A DNA stretch of 64,000 bases from Histoplasma ohiense (Eukaryota; Ascomycota; Eurotiomycetes; Onygenales; Ajellomycetaceae), in NCBI GenBank assembly GCA_017607445.1, contig JAEVHH010000001.1:6572001-6636000 (forward strand), read 5' to 3'. The notes under the pieces were generated by a model. The model was not told the DNA's origin. It saw only the letters and a program-made list of their open reading frames with translations, and made no database searches. Position 1 is the stretch's first letter. Every line of letters begins with the position of its first letter. The position numbers were made by a program, and so were the translations under genes. This document shows, one piece after another, positions 44,630-56,820 of this stretch.

Positions 44630-47600
44630 AACACAGACAAGAGCTCAAGGAGCAAAAAGCTAGCTGAAGATTCAAGCAGAAGATGCAAGTGAATGCAATC
44701 ATGATTTCTGTCATTGTAAATAGCTTAGTCAACATACAAGCAATGATAGACAGTGGTTTTCTTCACTATGCTCTTATAGACACTCAGCTGGTTGAGAAGC
44801 ATAAGCTCCAGTGTATCCCCTTTCTCAAATCATATAAACTCAGTGAATTTGACAGCTTCAGAGAATCCACCTCCTACAACATGATAAGATTTAATGTCAA
44901 TGTAGAAGGACATGAGAAAAAGAATGTATACACATACAAAATACAAGACCTTGAGTACAATCTAATGCTCAGCCTATCATGACTCATAGAATTTAAAACC
45001 TTGTTGAACACACACAACTGCTGTCTTATTTTCTCAGAAGATGACTGTGTTTACAAGAAGAATGTCAATAGAACCACTGATCTCACTCAGATATCAGCAG
45101 AAGTGTACAAACTACTAATCCATCAAGCATATGAGAAGAAGAACATTCAAGTGTTCACTGCTAGCATAGCAGATATCAAGAAAGCATTAGAAAAGTTAGA
45201 ACTCAAAGATCTCAAGAAATCATGCAAGAAACTACTCAAATCATATGAAGACTTTGCAGACATATTCAACAAGAAAGAAGCTGAAAAGCTTCCCTCTCAC
45301 TGAGAACCCAGTATAGATCATACAATCAAGCTCATCAAGAAAAATGATAAGAATCTGCAACCACTCTGAAGTTCTCTCTACAGCATATCACACAACAAGC
45401 TCCTCATTCTATGAAAAACACTCAATGAATTACTAGACAAAGACTTCATTTGTGTTAGCAACTCATCCACTGCAGCATCTGTACTGTTTGCAAAGAAATC
45501 AGAAGATGGCTTACAATTCTGTGTTGACTATTGAGAACTCAACAAGATTACACAGAAGAACTGATACCCCCTTCCACTCATCAATGAAACACTCAAACAG
45601 ATAGAAAAAGCAAAATGATTTATGAAACTTGACATCTCTGCAGCCTTCTACAAGATAAGGATTAATGAAGATGACAAATGGCTAACTGTCTTTCATATGC
45701 ATTACAGATTATACAAATGAACAGTGACTCTCTTTGAATTAGCAAACACTCTGAGTACATTTCAGAAATACATTAACTGGGCCCTACAAGATCTGCTCAA
45801 TGAGATCACCTCAGTGTACATGAATGATATCTTGATCTTCATCAATGAATCACTCACTGAGCACTGTAAACACATACAACAAGTTCTTGACCATCTATGA
45901 AAAGCTGAACTGCAAATGGACATTGATAAATGTGACTTTGAGACCAAGTCTACAATCTATCTAGAATTCATCATCAAAGCTGAAAAAGGCATACATATGA
46001 ATTCTAAGAAGGTGAAAGCAATTCTCAACTGAGAGACATCAGTCTTGGTAAAAGAGGCTAGAAGCTTTCTAGAATTTGTCAACTTCTATCAAAGATTCAT
46101 CAAAAACTTCTTCAATATCATACAACCACTGACAGACCTGACCTGGAAAGACACCATATTTCAATGAACTGATGAAGTGGATGCAGCATTCAAAAAGCTG
46201 AAGCATATGTTCACAAACACCTCAATGCTGCAATCATTCAATTCAGATAAGCATATGATTCTTGAAACAGACACCTCAGATTATGTAGTAGATGGGGCAC
46301 TAATGCAATATAATAACAAAGATGTTCTACAACTCTGTGCCTTCATCTCAAAAAAGATGTCACCCACTGAATGCAACTATGAGATCTACAACAAGGAGCT
46401 TCTAGCAATCATACAATGTCTCAAAGAATGAGAGTCCAAACTTATGAGTGTTGAGAAGTTTGAGACTGTTATCAATCATAAGAACTTAGAATACTTCACA
46501 ACCACTCATAAGCTCACTGAGAGACATATGCATTGATCATTGTTTCTTAGCTGTTTTTTATTCACAATTCATTATTGATCTGAAGTAGAGAACACTCTTG
46601 TGGATGCTCTGTTCTGTTGAGAACAAGATATGCCATCTGATGATCTAGATAACAGATGAAAACATCAAGAGCATTGGTTAATCAACCCCATGATCATAGA
46701 AAGTCCTACACAATCAGATGAACTCCACATACATATCAACCAGTTCTGAGCTCAAGAACCCTTGCTTGAAGAACAATGAAGACTAGTGACAGAAGCAGAT
46801 GAATTCTGACAGCAAGCTGCTGAAGCTATACAAAGTAAAGCACCTCAATTCCCTGCAGATATATACCCAAGAATGGATATCTCAGCATGTTCAATTGATG
46901 ATGACAACTGCTTACACTTTTGAGATAGACAATGAGTCTCTGATTCAGAACCTCTACAAACACAGATCATGCAAGAAATTCATGACTCACTGATGACTGA
47001 GCATTCAGAATGTGAAATCATGTACAACATTATTGCCCAAGAATTCTACTGATCAGATATATCAAAAGACATACATCAGTTTGTACACAACTGTGATCAC
47101 TGCAGCTCAGTGACAGTATGATGTGAACACTGAAAAGAGATGCTGAAGTCTCTATCTATCCTCAACTGAACTTGATGTGATATAGTTATTGATTTTACAG
47201 TTTTCTTACCTGAAAGCAGAGATTCTACAAACATTCTAGTCATTGTTGACTGACTCAGCAAGGGTGTAATACTACAGCTCTGTGACAAAATGAACACTGA
47301 AGTAGTTGCAGATGTCTTTGTCAGAAGTCTATTCTATTGTATACACAGTCTGCCTTCATTCATTGTGTCAGATAGAGACAGTCAATTTGTCAGCACACTC
47401 TGAGTCTGTGTATGTCAATTATTAAGAATTGAATGAAAGTTATCAATGACATACCACTCAGAGACTGATGAAGCTACTGAGAGAATGATACAAACAGTAA
47501 AGAACATCCTCTGTAAGTTCTGCAATTACACACAAGACAACTGAAGCAATCTGCTGCCACATACTGAGATTGTGATTAATGATTGAGATTCTGCTACAAC

Positions 47601-48261
47601 AGATGTAAGCTCATTCTTTCTTCTATATGAATACAACTTAGAGATTCTGGACTTCTCTGAGACTCTCTGAGAAACCACACACACTCACAGTCTCATACAG
47701 ACAGCAGAGAACATCATGAGTAAGCTGAAGAAAGTCTGTGAATGAGCAGAAGCTTCAATGATCAGTGCTCAGCAAGATTACAAGAATCAAACAAACATCA
47801 GAAGAAGTTCTACAATCTGATATTATATAGAAGACAAAGTCTAGCTGAATCTCAAGAACATAAGAACAGACCACTCCTTGCATACACTAGATTATCATCA
47901 CATCAAGTATACAGTGAAGAAAGTGCTAGACACACATGATTATCAACTCAACACCCCACCTGACATTCACAACATCTTTCATACAAACCTGCTCCAACCC
48001 ACAGCCGAGGATCCATTCCCCTCACAGAGAACCTTCAATTGACAGTCATCTGTCATTATAGAAGAAGACAATGAACTTGAGTGAGAAATCAAAGCAATTC
48101 TTGATGGTAGAATCAATCACTGCTGCTGTGAATACCTTGTCAAATGAGTAGAATATGATTGTCTGATCTGGGAATCTGTGTCTGCCTTGAAGAACACCAC
48201 CACCCTCGACATCTATGAGTCCTCACTCACTCTGATAGAGAGGGATAATGTGATGAATTAG
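44630..48261 (+). pseudogene. A7 pol: protease, RT, RNase H, integrase, chromodomain-like end
   Basis: Frame -1 to gag. Protease MIDSGFLHYALIDTQ (active D-S-G) near 44740. Acidic/Lys linker 45001-45303. RT: FAKKSEDGLQFCVDY near 45490, LDISAAFYKIRINEDDK near 45630, LFELANTL near 45730, VYMNDILIF at 45817-45843. RNase H 46177-46640. Integrase: H2C2 (IHDSLMTEHSECE near 46980, FVHNCDHC near 47080), first Asp VIDFTVFL near 47190, IVSDRDSQFVS near 47360, Glu in DEATERMIQ near 47470; C-terminal SQRTFN near 48020 and a chromodomain-like ILDGRINHCCCEYLVK near 48090-48160. The stop TAG lies 10 bp inside the 3' LTR; the purine tract GATAGAGAGGGATAA precedes it. Confidence 0.9.
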
Positions 48262-48845
48262 CATCTGTTAGTAATTAACTTACACAATCAACTCCTCTTC
48301 TGCATCTGCTTGTTTCTGACTGTTGTGATCTCATATAACCCTTGATGTTCTTCTGCTCCATGCTCTGCACTTGTGTAGTTTCTAACAATTCTTTCATGTA
48401 GCTCTTAACATTCTTTCACTCCATGCTTCACACTCATGTAGTCTCTAATGATTCTTCTGTGTAGCTTCTTACATTTCTCTGCTCTGTGTTCTGTGCTCAT
48501 ATAGTCTCTAACAATTCTTCTGTGTAGCTTCTTATGTTCTTCTACTCTGTGTTCTGCACTCATATAGTCTCTAATGATTCTTCTATATAGCTCTCAATGA
48601 TTCTCTCATCTCATGTTCTGCACTTGCATAACTTCTAACAATTCTTATGTGTACCTCTTAATATTCTTCCACTCCACACTTCACTGTGAAGTGGCTTCTG
48701 ATATTCTTCTGCTCTGAACTTTCCTCTATAAGAACCCCCTTCATACAACCTTTTCTTCTGATTTCTTTTCTCTTTCTTTCCTTAATCAATTCGTAATCTG
48801 TAATTAGGATAGTACCAAATCGTTAATCGAAGTACGCCCGTTACA
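48249..48845 (+). repeat. A7 3' LTR (597 bp, type I)
   Basis: Inner end TGTGATGAATTAGCATCTGT is decayed; the outer end keeps AATCGTTAATCGAAGTACG and CCCGTTACA. Confidence 0.95.
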
Positions 48846-48850
48846 CTTTG

Positions 48851-49202
48851 AAGAGTAAGAGGAGGAAAGTGTGGAGGAAACTGCTGCAGTCTGAGCATAA
48901 GTTTTTGTTTCTATTTTTTCCTCAGATTTTTGAAAAGGATTTAACATTTTAGTTTCAAAGACTTTCTCAAGTTTTGAAGAGATTTCTAATTTGTATTTGA
49001 GAATCTCATTCAACTGTCTTGCTTAAATCAAAAGTATATGAAGCACTTCAGTATCCTTTTCCTCCATGCATTGATTTTTCAAAAACTTAGCAGCTTTTTC
49101 AAGATTCTCAACCTCTTGCATCTGATCTTGATATTTCTTTTTTCTTTTCTTTAGAAACTCAATTTCAGAAATCTCTTCAGAAAACACATCTCTCTTCATC
49201 AT
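48851..49202 (-). pseudogene. L3 ORF1, N-terminal part
   Basis: Starts at ATG 49202 (MMKRDVFSEEISEIEFLKKR), a charged coiled-coil segment (DQMQEVENLEKAAKFL), one TAA from CAA at about 49026, then NEILKYKLEISSKLEKVFET and a Ser-rich stretch. The frame continues at 42615 across A7. Confidence 0.82.
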
Positions 49203-50530
49203 ATTGATAGATACAGATGATTTGATTGTATTTCAGTCTATTTTTCCTACTAGTAATAGTAACTAGATCAAGTTTTTCAAGAGAACTTAACAAACTGAAA
49301 CTGATTTTTAAAGATAAATCAGTTAAATCTTCACAAATTGAGTGCTACAAATATAAGAAAGGGGAGAACTAATGACTTCAATTTGAATAAGTCAAGATTG
49401 AAGTATCAGTTTTTGATAGAAAAGCTGATAAAAAAGACTCAGCTTTTTGAAGAGAAGCTGTTAAAACTAGCTATTTATATTCTTTACTGTAAAAATTTCC
49501 CCACACAATAAGTGTGCAGCTCAATTAACACAGCAGAGATATATAAAAGCAAATTAACAAGTATTAATGAAAGCTCTTCAGCCACTAAACAAAGTTAAAG
49601 AAATATGACTTTGAGTAAGACTTCACTGTTTTATTAACTCAGAGCTAAAACAGTGAAAACACTCTATCTCTTTCAAACTTTGTCTTTTTCTTAACTAAAA
49701 AGCTTCTCAAAGTTTCTGCTTAAACTAGACCCCATCTCAGTTTAAGATTATATTTCTGAAATATCAAAAGCTTTCAATACTAAATGAATTCCTTTTCATT
49801 CAAATTGAATCACTTTATTTTACTGAATAGCTCTCAATAAGTTGAATATTGAGTTTCCAAAGAAATGAGTATGCAAATGAAGAATCAACAGGCTAAACCT
49901 GTACTTTTTTCCTTTATAATAGATTATATATATATAAATATATATACAAACTACTTGCAGGGACCAAGCTATCTTTCAAACACTGAAATTTCCACTTTTA
50001 TCTTATATTTATATCAATGGAGGGGTTATTTGGAGGGATTTGATGAGGGATTCAAGGGACAATGGATTCGAATTGATGGGGTATGCACTAGTCAATTGTG
50101 CCAAGGTATTTTTTTGTTACTTGGCAGGCACGTGTGGCTGGAAGGTACTCAGGGGGGACTTGGCATGGGTGTGTTGAAACACAAAAATCAATCAGAGTTT
50201 TCTCAAACAGAGAATTGAGAATAACTCAAGCAACTGCAGATCAAATTGAATAAGATTTTAATAGATTATCAATATAAAATAGATCTATCTGTGATCAAAA
50301 TCTGAGTTGATTTGACTTAGTATTGATGGAGTAATTTGATGAACTGTTGAAGATCCGCCCAAGCAGATGCCAAAACACTATTCATCAAATATCTTCCTCA
50401 AAACTTCATCAAATCTTTTCAAATTTGCAGCAGTTACTGATGGAGGCAGTAGGAGTTGATTGAGGGTACTTGTATTGTCTAATTCAAAGAATTGAACTCA
50501 TTCGGGGTTTTGCTCGTTTCTCTGCTGTCT
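49203..50530 (-). promoter_or_regulatory. L3 5' region (5' UTR/internal promoter)
   Basis: 1.3 kb upstream of ORF1 with no LINE protein. Tad1-like LINEs start transcription inside their 5' UTR, so the promoter is probably here. It keeps CpGs in two places, 50060-50130 and 50350-50520 (CCGCCCAAG, TTCGGGG, GCTCGTT), the latter at the outer edge. A plus-strand frame of 117 codons (49865-50218) is uninterrupted but unlike any protein I know. Confidence 0.55.
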
Positions 50531-50735
50531 TGCAATATACTGTAGAGAGAATCTCAGAGCAGTTGTGAGTTCTTACTGTCTTTTTTGATAAGCTCAATTG
50601 TATGATCTATACTGAGTTCTCAGTGAGAGAGAAGCTTTTCAGCTTCTTTCTCATCAAACACATCTGCAAAGTCTTTATATGATTCAGATAGTTTCTTGTG
50701 CAGTTTTTTGAGATCTTTGAGTTCTAGCTTCTCTA
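50531..50735 (-). pseudogene. A9 fragment: start of RT
   Basis: 205 bp of family A pol (linker to RT start: KLEKLELKDLKK..., AEKLLSH, SLYSIL) on the minus strand. L3 cuts it on the left and A10 on the right. Confidence 0.85.
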
Positions 50736-50914
50736 TGTGACGGGTTAGCATTCATTAGCAATTAACTTACGCAATCAACTTCAGTCATTGCAACTTTGTG
50801 TAACTCTTGATGTTCTTCCACTCTGTGCTCTGTGCTTGTATAGTCTCTAACAATTCTTCTGTGTAGCTCTTAACATTCTTCCACTCTATGCTCTGCACTC
50901 ATGTAGTTTCTAAT
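50736..50914 (+). repeat. A10 5' LTR, left part
   Basis: TGTGACGGGTTAGCATTCAT onward, outer CpGs retained, with about 20 bp missing near 50783 compared with other LTRs. A8 interrupts it at CTAAT (50910-50914). The right part is 59398-59731. Confidence 0.88.
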
Positions 50915-51447
50915 TGTAACGGGCGTACTTCGATTAACGATCTAGCACTATCCTAATACAGATTACAAATTGATTAAGGAAAGAAAGAGAAAAGAAATCA
51001 GAAGAAAAGATTGTATGAAGAGGGTTCTTATAGAGAAAAGTTTGAGATGGAAGAATATCAGAAGCCACTCCACAGTGAAGTGCAGAGCAGAAGAACATTA
51101 AGAAGTATGCATAAGAATTATTAGAGACTATGTAAGTGTGGAGTGTGGAGTGGAAGAATCATTGAGAGCTATGCAGAAGAATTGTTAGAGACTACATGAG
51201 TGCAGAACACAGAGTGAAAGAATGTTAGAAGCTACACAGAAGAATCATTAGAGACTATATAAGTGTGGAGCATGAAGTGAAAAAACATTAAAAGCTACAC
51301 AGAAGAATTGTTAGAAACTACACAAGTATGAAGCACAGAGTGGAAGAATATCAAGAATTATGTGAGATCACAGTGATCAGAAATGAGCAGATGCAGAAGA
51401 GGAGTTGATTGTATAAATTGATTACTAATGAATACTAATCTGTCACA
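50915..51447 (-). repeat. A8 3' LTR (533 bp, type II)
   Basis: Outer end GTAACGGGCGTACTTCGATT has all four terminal CpGs; the inner end of the 5' LTR (56458) has CA at all four. Confidence 0.95.
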
Positions 51448-54400
51448 TTATCCCCCCCTATCAGAGTGAGTGAGAACTTGTAGATGTCGAGGGCAGCAGT
51501 GTCCTTCAAGACAGACACAGATTCCCAGATTGGATGATCATATTCTATCCATTTGACAAGATATTCACAGCAGTGGTGATTGGTTCTATTGTCAAGAATT
51601 GCTTTGATTTCCCACTTGAGTTTGTTATCTTCTTCTACAATGATGGATGGCTGTCAATTGAAGATTCTCTGAAAGGGGAATGGATCCTCAGCTGTGGGTT
51701 GGAGCAGGTTTGTATGAAAGACATTGTGAATGTCAGATGAGATGTCAAGTTGATAATTGTGTATATCTAGCACTTTCTTCACTGTATACTTGATGTGATG
51801 ATAATCTAGCATACACAAGAAGCAGTCTGTTCTTATGTTCTTGAGATCTAGTCAGACTTTGTCTTTTATATGATATCAGATTGCAGAACTTCTTCTGATG
51901 TTTGCTTGATTCTCATAATCTTACTGAGTGCTGATCATTGAAGTTTCTGCTCATTTGCAGACTTTTTTCAGCTTACTTATGATGTTCTCTGCTGCTTGTA
52001 TGAGGCTGCAGATGTACACAGTTTCTCAGAGAGTCTCAGAGAAGTTCAGAATCTCTAAGTTGTATTCATGTAGAAGAAAGAATGAGCTTATATCTGTTGT
52101 AGTGAAATCTCAACTGTTAATTGCAATCTCAGTATATGACAGCAGATTGCTTCAGTTGTTTTATATGTAATTGCAGAACTTATGAAGAATGTTCTTTACT
52201 GTTTGTATCATTCTCTCAGTAGCTCCATCAGTCTCTGAGTGATACACTGTTGATAACTTTCATTCAATTCTTAATAATTGACATACACAGATTCAGAGTG
52301 TGCTGATGAATTGACTGTCTCTATCTGACACAATGAATGAAGACAGACTGTGTATATGATAGAACAGGCTTCTGACAAAGGCATCTGCAACTACTTCAGT
52401 GTTCATCTTGTCACAGAGCTGTAGTATTACACTCTTGCTGAGTTGATTGACAATGACTAGAATGTTCATAGAACCTTCACTTTTGAGTAAGAAAACTGCA
52501 AAATCAATAGCTATATCATATCAAGTTCAGTTGAAGACAGATAGAAGCTTCAGCATCTCTTTTCAGCATTCATGTCATGCTGTCACTGAGCTGCAGTAAT
52601 CACAGTTGCATACAAATCAGTGTATATCTTTCAACATATCTGATCAGTAGAATTCTCAGACAATGATATTGTACATGATTTCACATTCTGAATGCTCAGT
52701 CATCAGTGAGTCATGAATTTCTTGTATGATCTGTGTTCATAGAGATTCTGAATTGAGAATCCATTGTCTATCTCAAAAGTGTAAGCAGTTGTCATTGTCA
52801 ATCAAACATGCTGAGATATCTGTTCTTGAGTATATATCTGTGGGGAATCAAGATGTTTTGCTTTGTATGACTTCAGTGACTTGTTGTCAGAATTCATCTG
52901 TCTCTGCTGCTAGTCTTCATTGTTCTTTGAGTGAGGGTTCTTGAGCTCAGAACTGATTGATATGTATGCAGAGTTCATCTGATTGTATAGAACTTTCTAT
53001 AATTGCAGAGTTGATTAATCAATGCTCTCAGTGTTTCCATCTGTCATCCAAGTCATCAGATGGTATATCTTGTTCTCAGTGGAACAGAGCATTCACAAGA
53101 GTGTTCTCTACTTCAGATCAATAACAAATTGTGAATGAAAAACAGCTAAGAAACAATGATCAATGCATATGCCTTTCAGTAAGCTTATGAGTGATTGTGA
53201 AGTACTCTAGATTCTTATGATCAGTAACAATCTCAAACCTCTCAACACTCATAAGTTCAGATTCTCATTCTTTGAGACATTGTATGATTGTTAGAAGCTT
53301 CTTGTTGTAGATCTTGTAGTTGCATTCAGTGAGTGACATCTTTTTCAAGATAAAGGCACAGAGTTGTAGAACATCTTTGTTATCATATTGCATCAGTGCT
53401 TCATCTACTACATAATCTGAGATGTCTGTTTCAAGAATTGTATGCTTATCTGAATTGAATGATTGCAGCATCAGAGTGTTTGTGAACATACACTTCAGCT
53501 TTTTGAATGCTGTGTTCACTTCATCAGTTCATTGAAATACAGTGTCTTTCTGAGTCAGATCTGTCAGTGATTGTATAATATTGAAGAAGTCTTTGATGAA
53601 TCTTTGATAGAAGTTGATGAATTCTAGAAAGCTTCTAGTCTCTTTTACTGAGACTGATGCCTCTCAGTTGAGGATTGCTTCCACCTTCTTAGAATCCATG
53701 CATACATCTTTTTCAGCTTCAATGATGAATTCTAGATAGATTGTAGACTTGATCTTGAAGTTGCATTTGTCAATGTCCACTTGCAGTCCAGCTTTATATA
53801 GACAGTCAAGCACTTGTTGTATGTGCTTGCAATGCTCAGTGAGTGATCCATCAGTGAAGATCAGAATATTGTTCATGTACACTGAGGCAATCTTGTTGAG
53901 CAGATCTTGTAGAGCTCAGTTAATGTATTTCTGAAACATGCTTGAAGCATTCACTAATTCAAAGGGGGTCACTGTCCATTTGTATAATTCATAATGTGTA
54001 CAAAAAGCAGTTAGCCATTCATCATCTTCATTAATTCTTATCTTATAGAAGGCTGCAGAGATGTCAAGCTTTGTAAATCATTTTGCTTTTTCTATTTGTT
54101 TAAGTGTTTTGTTGATGAGTGGGAGAGGATATCAGTCCTTTCATGTAATCTTGTTGAGTTCTTGATAGTCAACACAGAATCATAAGTCTTCTTCTGATTT
54201 CTTTGCAAACAGTACAGATGCTGCAGTGGGTGAGTTGCTAACACAAATGAAGTCTTTGTTCAGTAATCTGTTGAGTGTTTTTCATAGAATGAGGAGCTCA
54301 TTGTGTGACATGCTGTAGAGAGAATCTCAGAGTGGTTGTGAGTTCTTACTGTCTTTCTTGATGAGCTTGATTGTATGATCTATACTGGGTTCTCAATGAG

Positions 54401-55066
54401 AGGGAAGCTTTTCAGCTTCTTTTTTGTTGAATATGTCTGTGAAATCTTTGTACAATTCAGATAGTTCTTTGCACAGTTTCTTGAGATTCTTGAGTTCTAG
54501 TTTCTCTAACATCTTTTTGATATTCATCATGCTAGCAGCAAACACTTGGACATTCTTCTTCTCATGCATTTGATGGATTAGTAGTTTGTATGCTTCTGCT
54601 GATATCTGAGTGAGATCAGCAGTTCTATTGACATCTTTCTTGTAAACATAGTCACCTTCTGAGAAAATAAGACAGTGATTGCATGTGTCCAACAAGATTC
54701 CAAATTCTGTGAGCCATGATAGGCTGAGCATTAGATTGTACTCAAGGTCTTGTATTTTGTATGTGTATACATTCTTTTTCTCATGTCCTTCTATGTCAAC
54801 ATTAAATCTTATCATGTTGTAGAAGGTGGATCCTCTGAGGCCATCAAATCCACTGAGCTTATGTGGTTTGAAAAAGAGAATATGCTGGAGCTTATGCTTC
54901 TCAACCAGCTGGATGTCTATAAGAGTGTAATGAAGGAAATCACTGTCTATCATTGCTCATACATTGACTAGACTATTTACAATGATAGAGATCATAATTG
55001 CATTCACTTGCATCTTCTGCTTGAATCTTCAGCTAGCTTTCTGCTCCTTGAGCTCTTGTCTGTATT
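51448..55066 (-). pseudogene. A8 pol
   Basis: Chromodomain-like end near 51470-51640, integrase 51650-52720, RNase H 53265-53519, RT with YMNNILIF near 53877 (both catalytic Asp changed to Asn) and a long open stretch LDCLYKAGLQVDIDKCNFKI. Protease and linker form one open frame 54393-54953, MIDSDFLHYTLID (Gly to Asp). Fewer stops than A1 or A3. Confidence 0.9.
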
Positions 55067-56080
55067 TTAGAATGAGAGCTCATCTTTTCTCTGTTCTTGT
55101 CTATCCACAGATGACACAGCATTTATGTATGTGGGGGGTTTACTCAGAGTGATTGCATTCAGACATTGGTTTGCAAAGTGCTCTGACTTGTTGCAGTGTA
55201 TGTAGACTTCTCTGATGATTTGATCAGCAGTGTTCTTTTCTGAGATGTTGAGGACTCTCAGATGACTTACATTTATGTGTGAGACTCAGTTTATTGATTC
55301 TGATTCAGAGGTGGGGGGTGCTGCAGAGTGGTTCAGAGTGTATGTATTTGTTTGATGAAATTCTCTGCAATTTTGAAGTACATGGAACTGAGACAGATTG
55401 TTGTTCAACAGATGAAGATCAGCACAGAATTCACTGTATATTGAGAACTTCAGATGCTCTACACTTTGATTATGCAACTGAAAATTCAAGTTCTTGAACA
55501 ATATGTTGATCTTGACAGTGTCATCTCAGTCTTGCCCACCTGCTTCTAGAAGCTTGTGATTGAATTCAGAAAGATAAGTTGCCAACACAACATTCATCTG
55601 ATAAATCTGATTAAGTCAGTCTAACACCTTGGCTTGAAGTGTAGGATTGAGAAAGAGAGAGTTGAGTTGTTGAAAGACTAGCTCTGATGTATACTGATGA
55701 TTTTGGCAATGACTCATTCAGAGTTGAAATTTTGCTAATGCATTGCCATTCAATCTGCTATGGATATACCATACTTGGTTGGATAGCAAGTCTATTGCTC
55801 ATCCATCAATGTCTAATTTGATGTTTGCTTTTGACTTCCATGCAAGGTAGAGCACTAGATCTTTCTCATATTTGTTGAGAATTGAGAGCTTCTCTCTTGA
55901 GAGCTTTTTGTGAGGTGTGGGTGTAGAAGGAATGGTGAACATGAGAGTGCTCATTTCAGCAAGTTGTTGTTGCAATTCAGCCATCTGTAGTGTCTGTTGC
56001 TGGAGAATGCTTTGTAGATCTAAGTTATCATCTGCTGTGTTTGAGTGTGGCAGGCGTTTGTAGAATTGCTTGTAGTTCAT
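55067..56080 (-). pseudogene. A8 gag
   Basis: 1014 bp. Open from ATG 56080 (MNYKQFYKRLPHSN) over the Gln-rich helix (LQQQTLQMAELQQQLAEM) to a TGA at 55799, then the capsid core and a degenerate knuckle; TAA at 55067. Confidence 0.89.
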
Positions 56081-56457
56081 TTTGATATCTAAGAACATAT
56101 AATAATAAAAAAAAAGAAAAGAAATACTTGTAGACACTCAGTCCTCTCACAGACACTATTTGCAGTGTTGTGATGCTAAGTTTGATCAAGCTTCTTCATG
56201 AACACTATTCACAGTGTTACAGTTCATAGACACTCAGGCCTTGTAGAACACAGTTGATTGTGTTTCAGACACTTAGACATGACAGTCTATATAACTAATA
56301 ATAAGAGCACTCAGACTCATGAGGGATCTCTTGTAATGACTAGGCACTCAGACCTGTAAACAATGCACTTGGGTGTAAGAACTGGTAACAACACACTCAG
56401 ATGTAAGAACTAATAATGAGACACTCAGACCTTAAATGCAGAAGAATCAATTCATAA
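56081..56457 (-). other. A8 leader
   Basis: Untranslated, similar to the A7 leader but with fewer repeat units; A-rich run before gag. Confidence 0.75.
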
Positions 56458-56802
56458 TATAACAGACATACTTCAATTAACAATCTAGCACTATCCTAAT
56501 ACAGATTACAAATTGATTAAGAAAAGAAAGAGAAAAGAAATCAGAAGAAAAGGTTGTATGAAGGAGATTCTTATAGAGGAAAGTTCAGAGTGAAAGAATA
56601 TCAGAAGCTGCTCCACAGTGAAGCATAGAGTGGAAGAACATTAAGAGGTATGTGTAAGAATTGTTAGAGACTACATAAGTGTGGAGTGTGAGGTAGGGGA
56701 ATCATTGAGAGCTATGTGAAAGAATCATTAGAGACTATATGAGTGCAGAACACAGAGTGGGAGAATGTTAGAAGCTACACAGAAGAATCATTAGAAACTA
56801 CA
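56458..56802 (-). repeat. A8 5' LTR, inner part
   Basis: TATAACAGACATAC... (inner, decayed end) up to the LINE L4 insertion. Joins 59205-59392 after removal of L4; together 533 bp. Confidence 0.92.
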
Positions 56803-56820
56803 TTATTATTATTATTATTC

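Larger units (their letters stand above)
42616..48845 (+). mobile_element. Family A copy A7, complete reference copy
   Basis: 6230 bp, two LTRs of exactly 597 bp (42616-43212, 48249-48845), target duplication CTTTG at 42611-42615 and 48846-48850, in ORF1 of L3. No insertion inside it. Gag and pol can be read through in two frames with TGA stops. It keeps more G+C than other copies (e.g. CGCCCGCGGATAAG at 44582), so it is among the younger ones. Confidence 0.95.
39985..50530 (-). mobile_element. LINE L3 (most complete 5' part; split by A7)
   Basis: Minus-oriented Tad1-like LINE with a 5' region (49203-50530), ORF1 (49202-48851 and 42615-41429) and ORF2 (41398-39985). A7 is inserted in ORF1 with the duplication CTTTG, and A6 removes the 3' end. 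It carries an internal deletion between endonuclease and RT. The 5' end lies in RT of A9 at about 50530. Confidence 0.88.
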
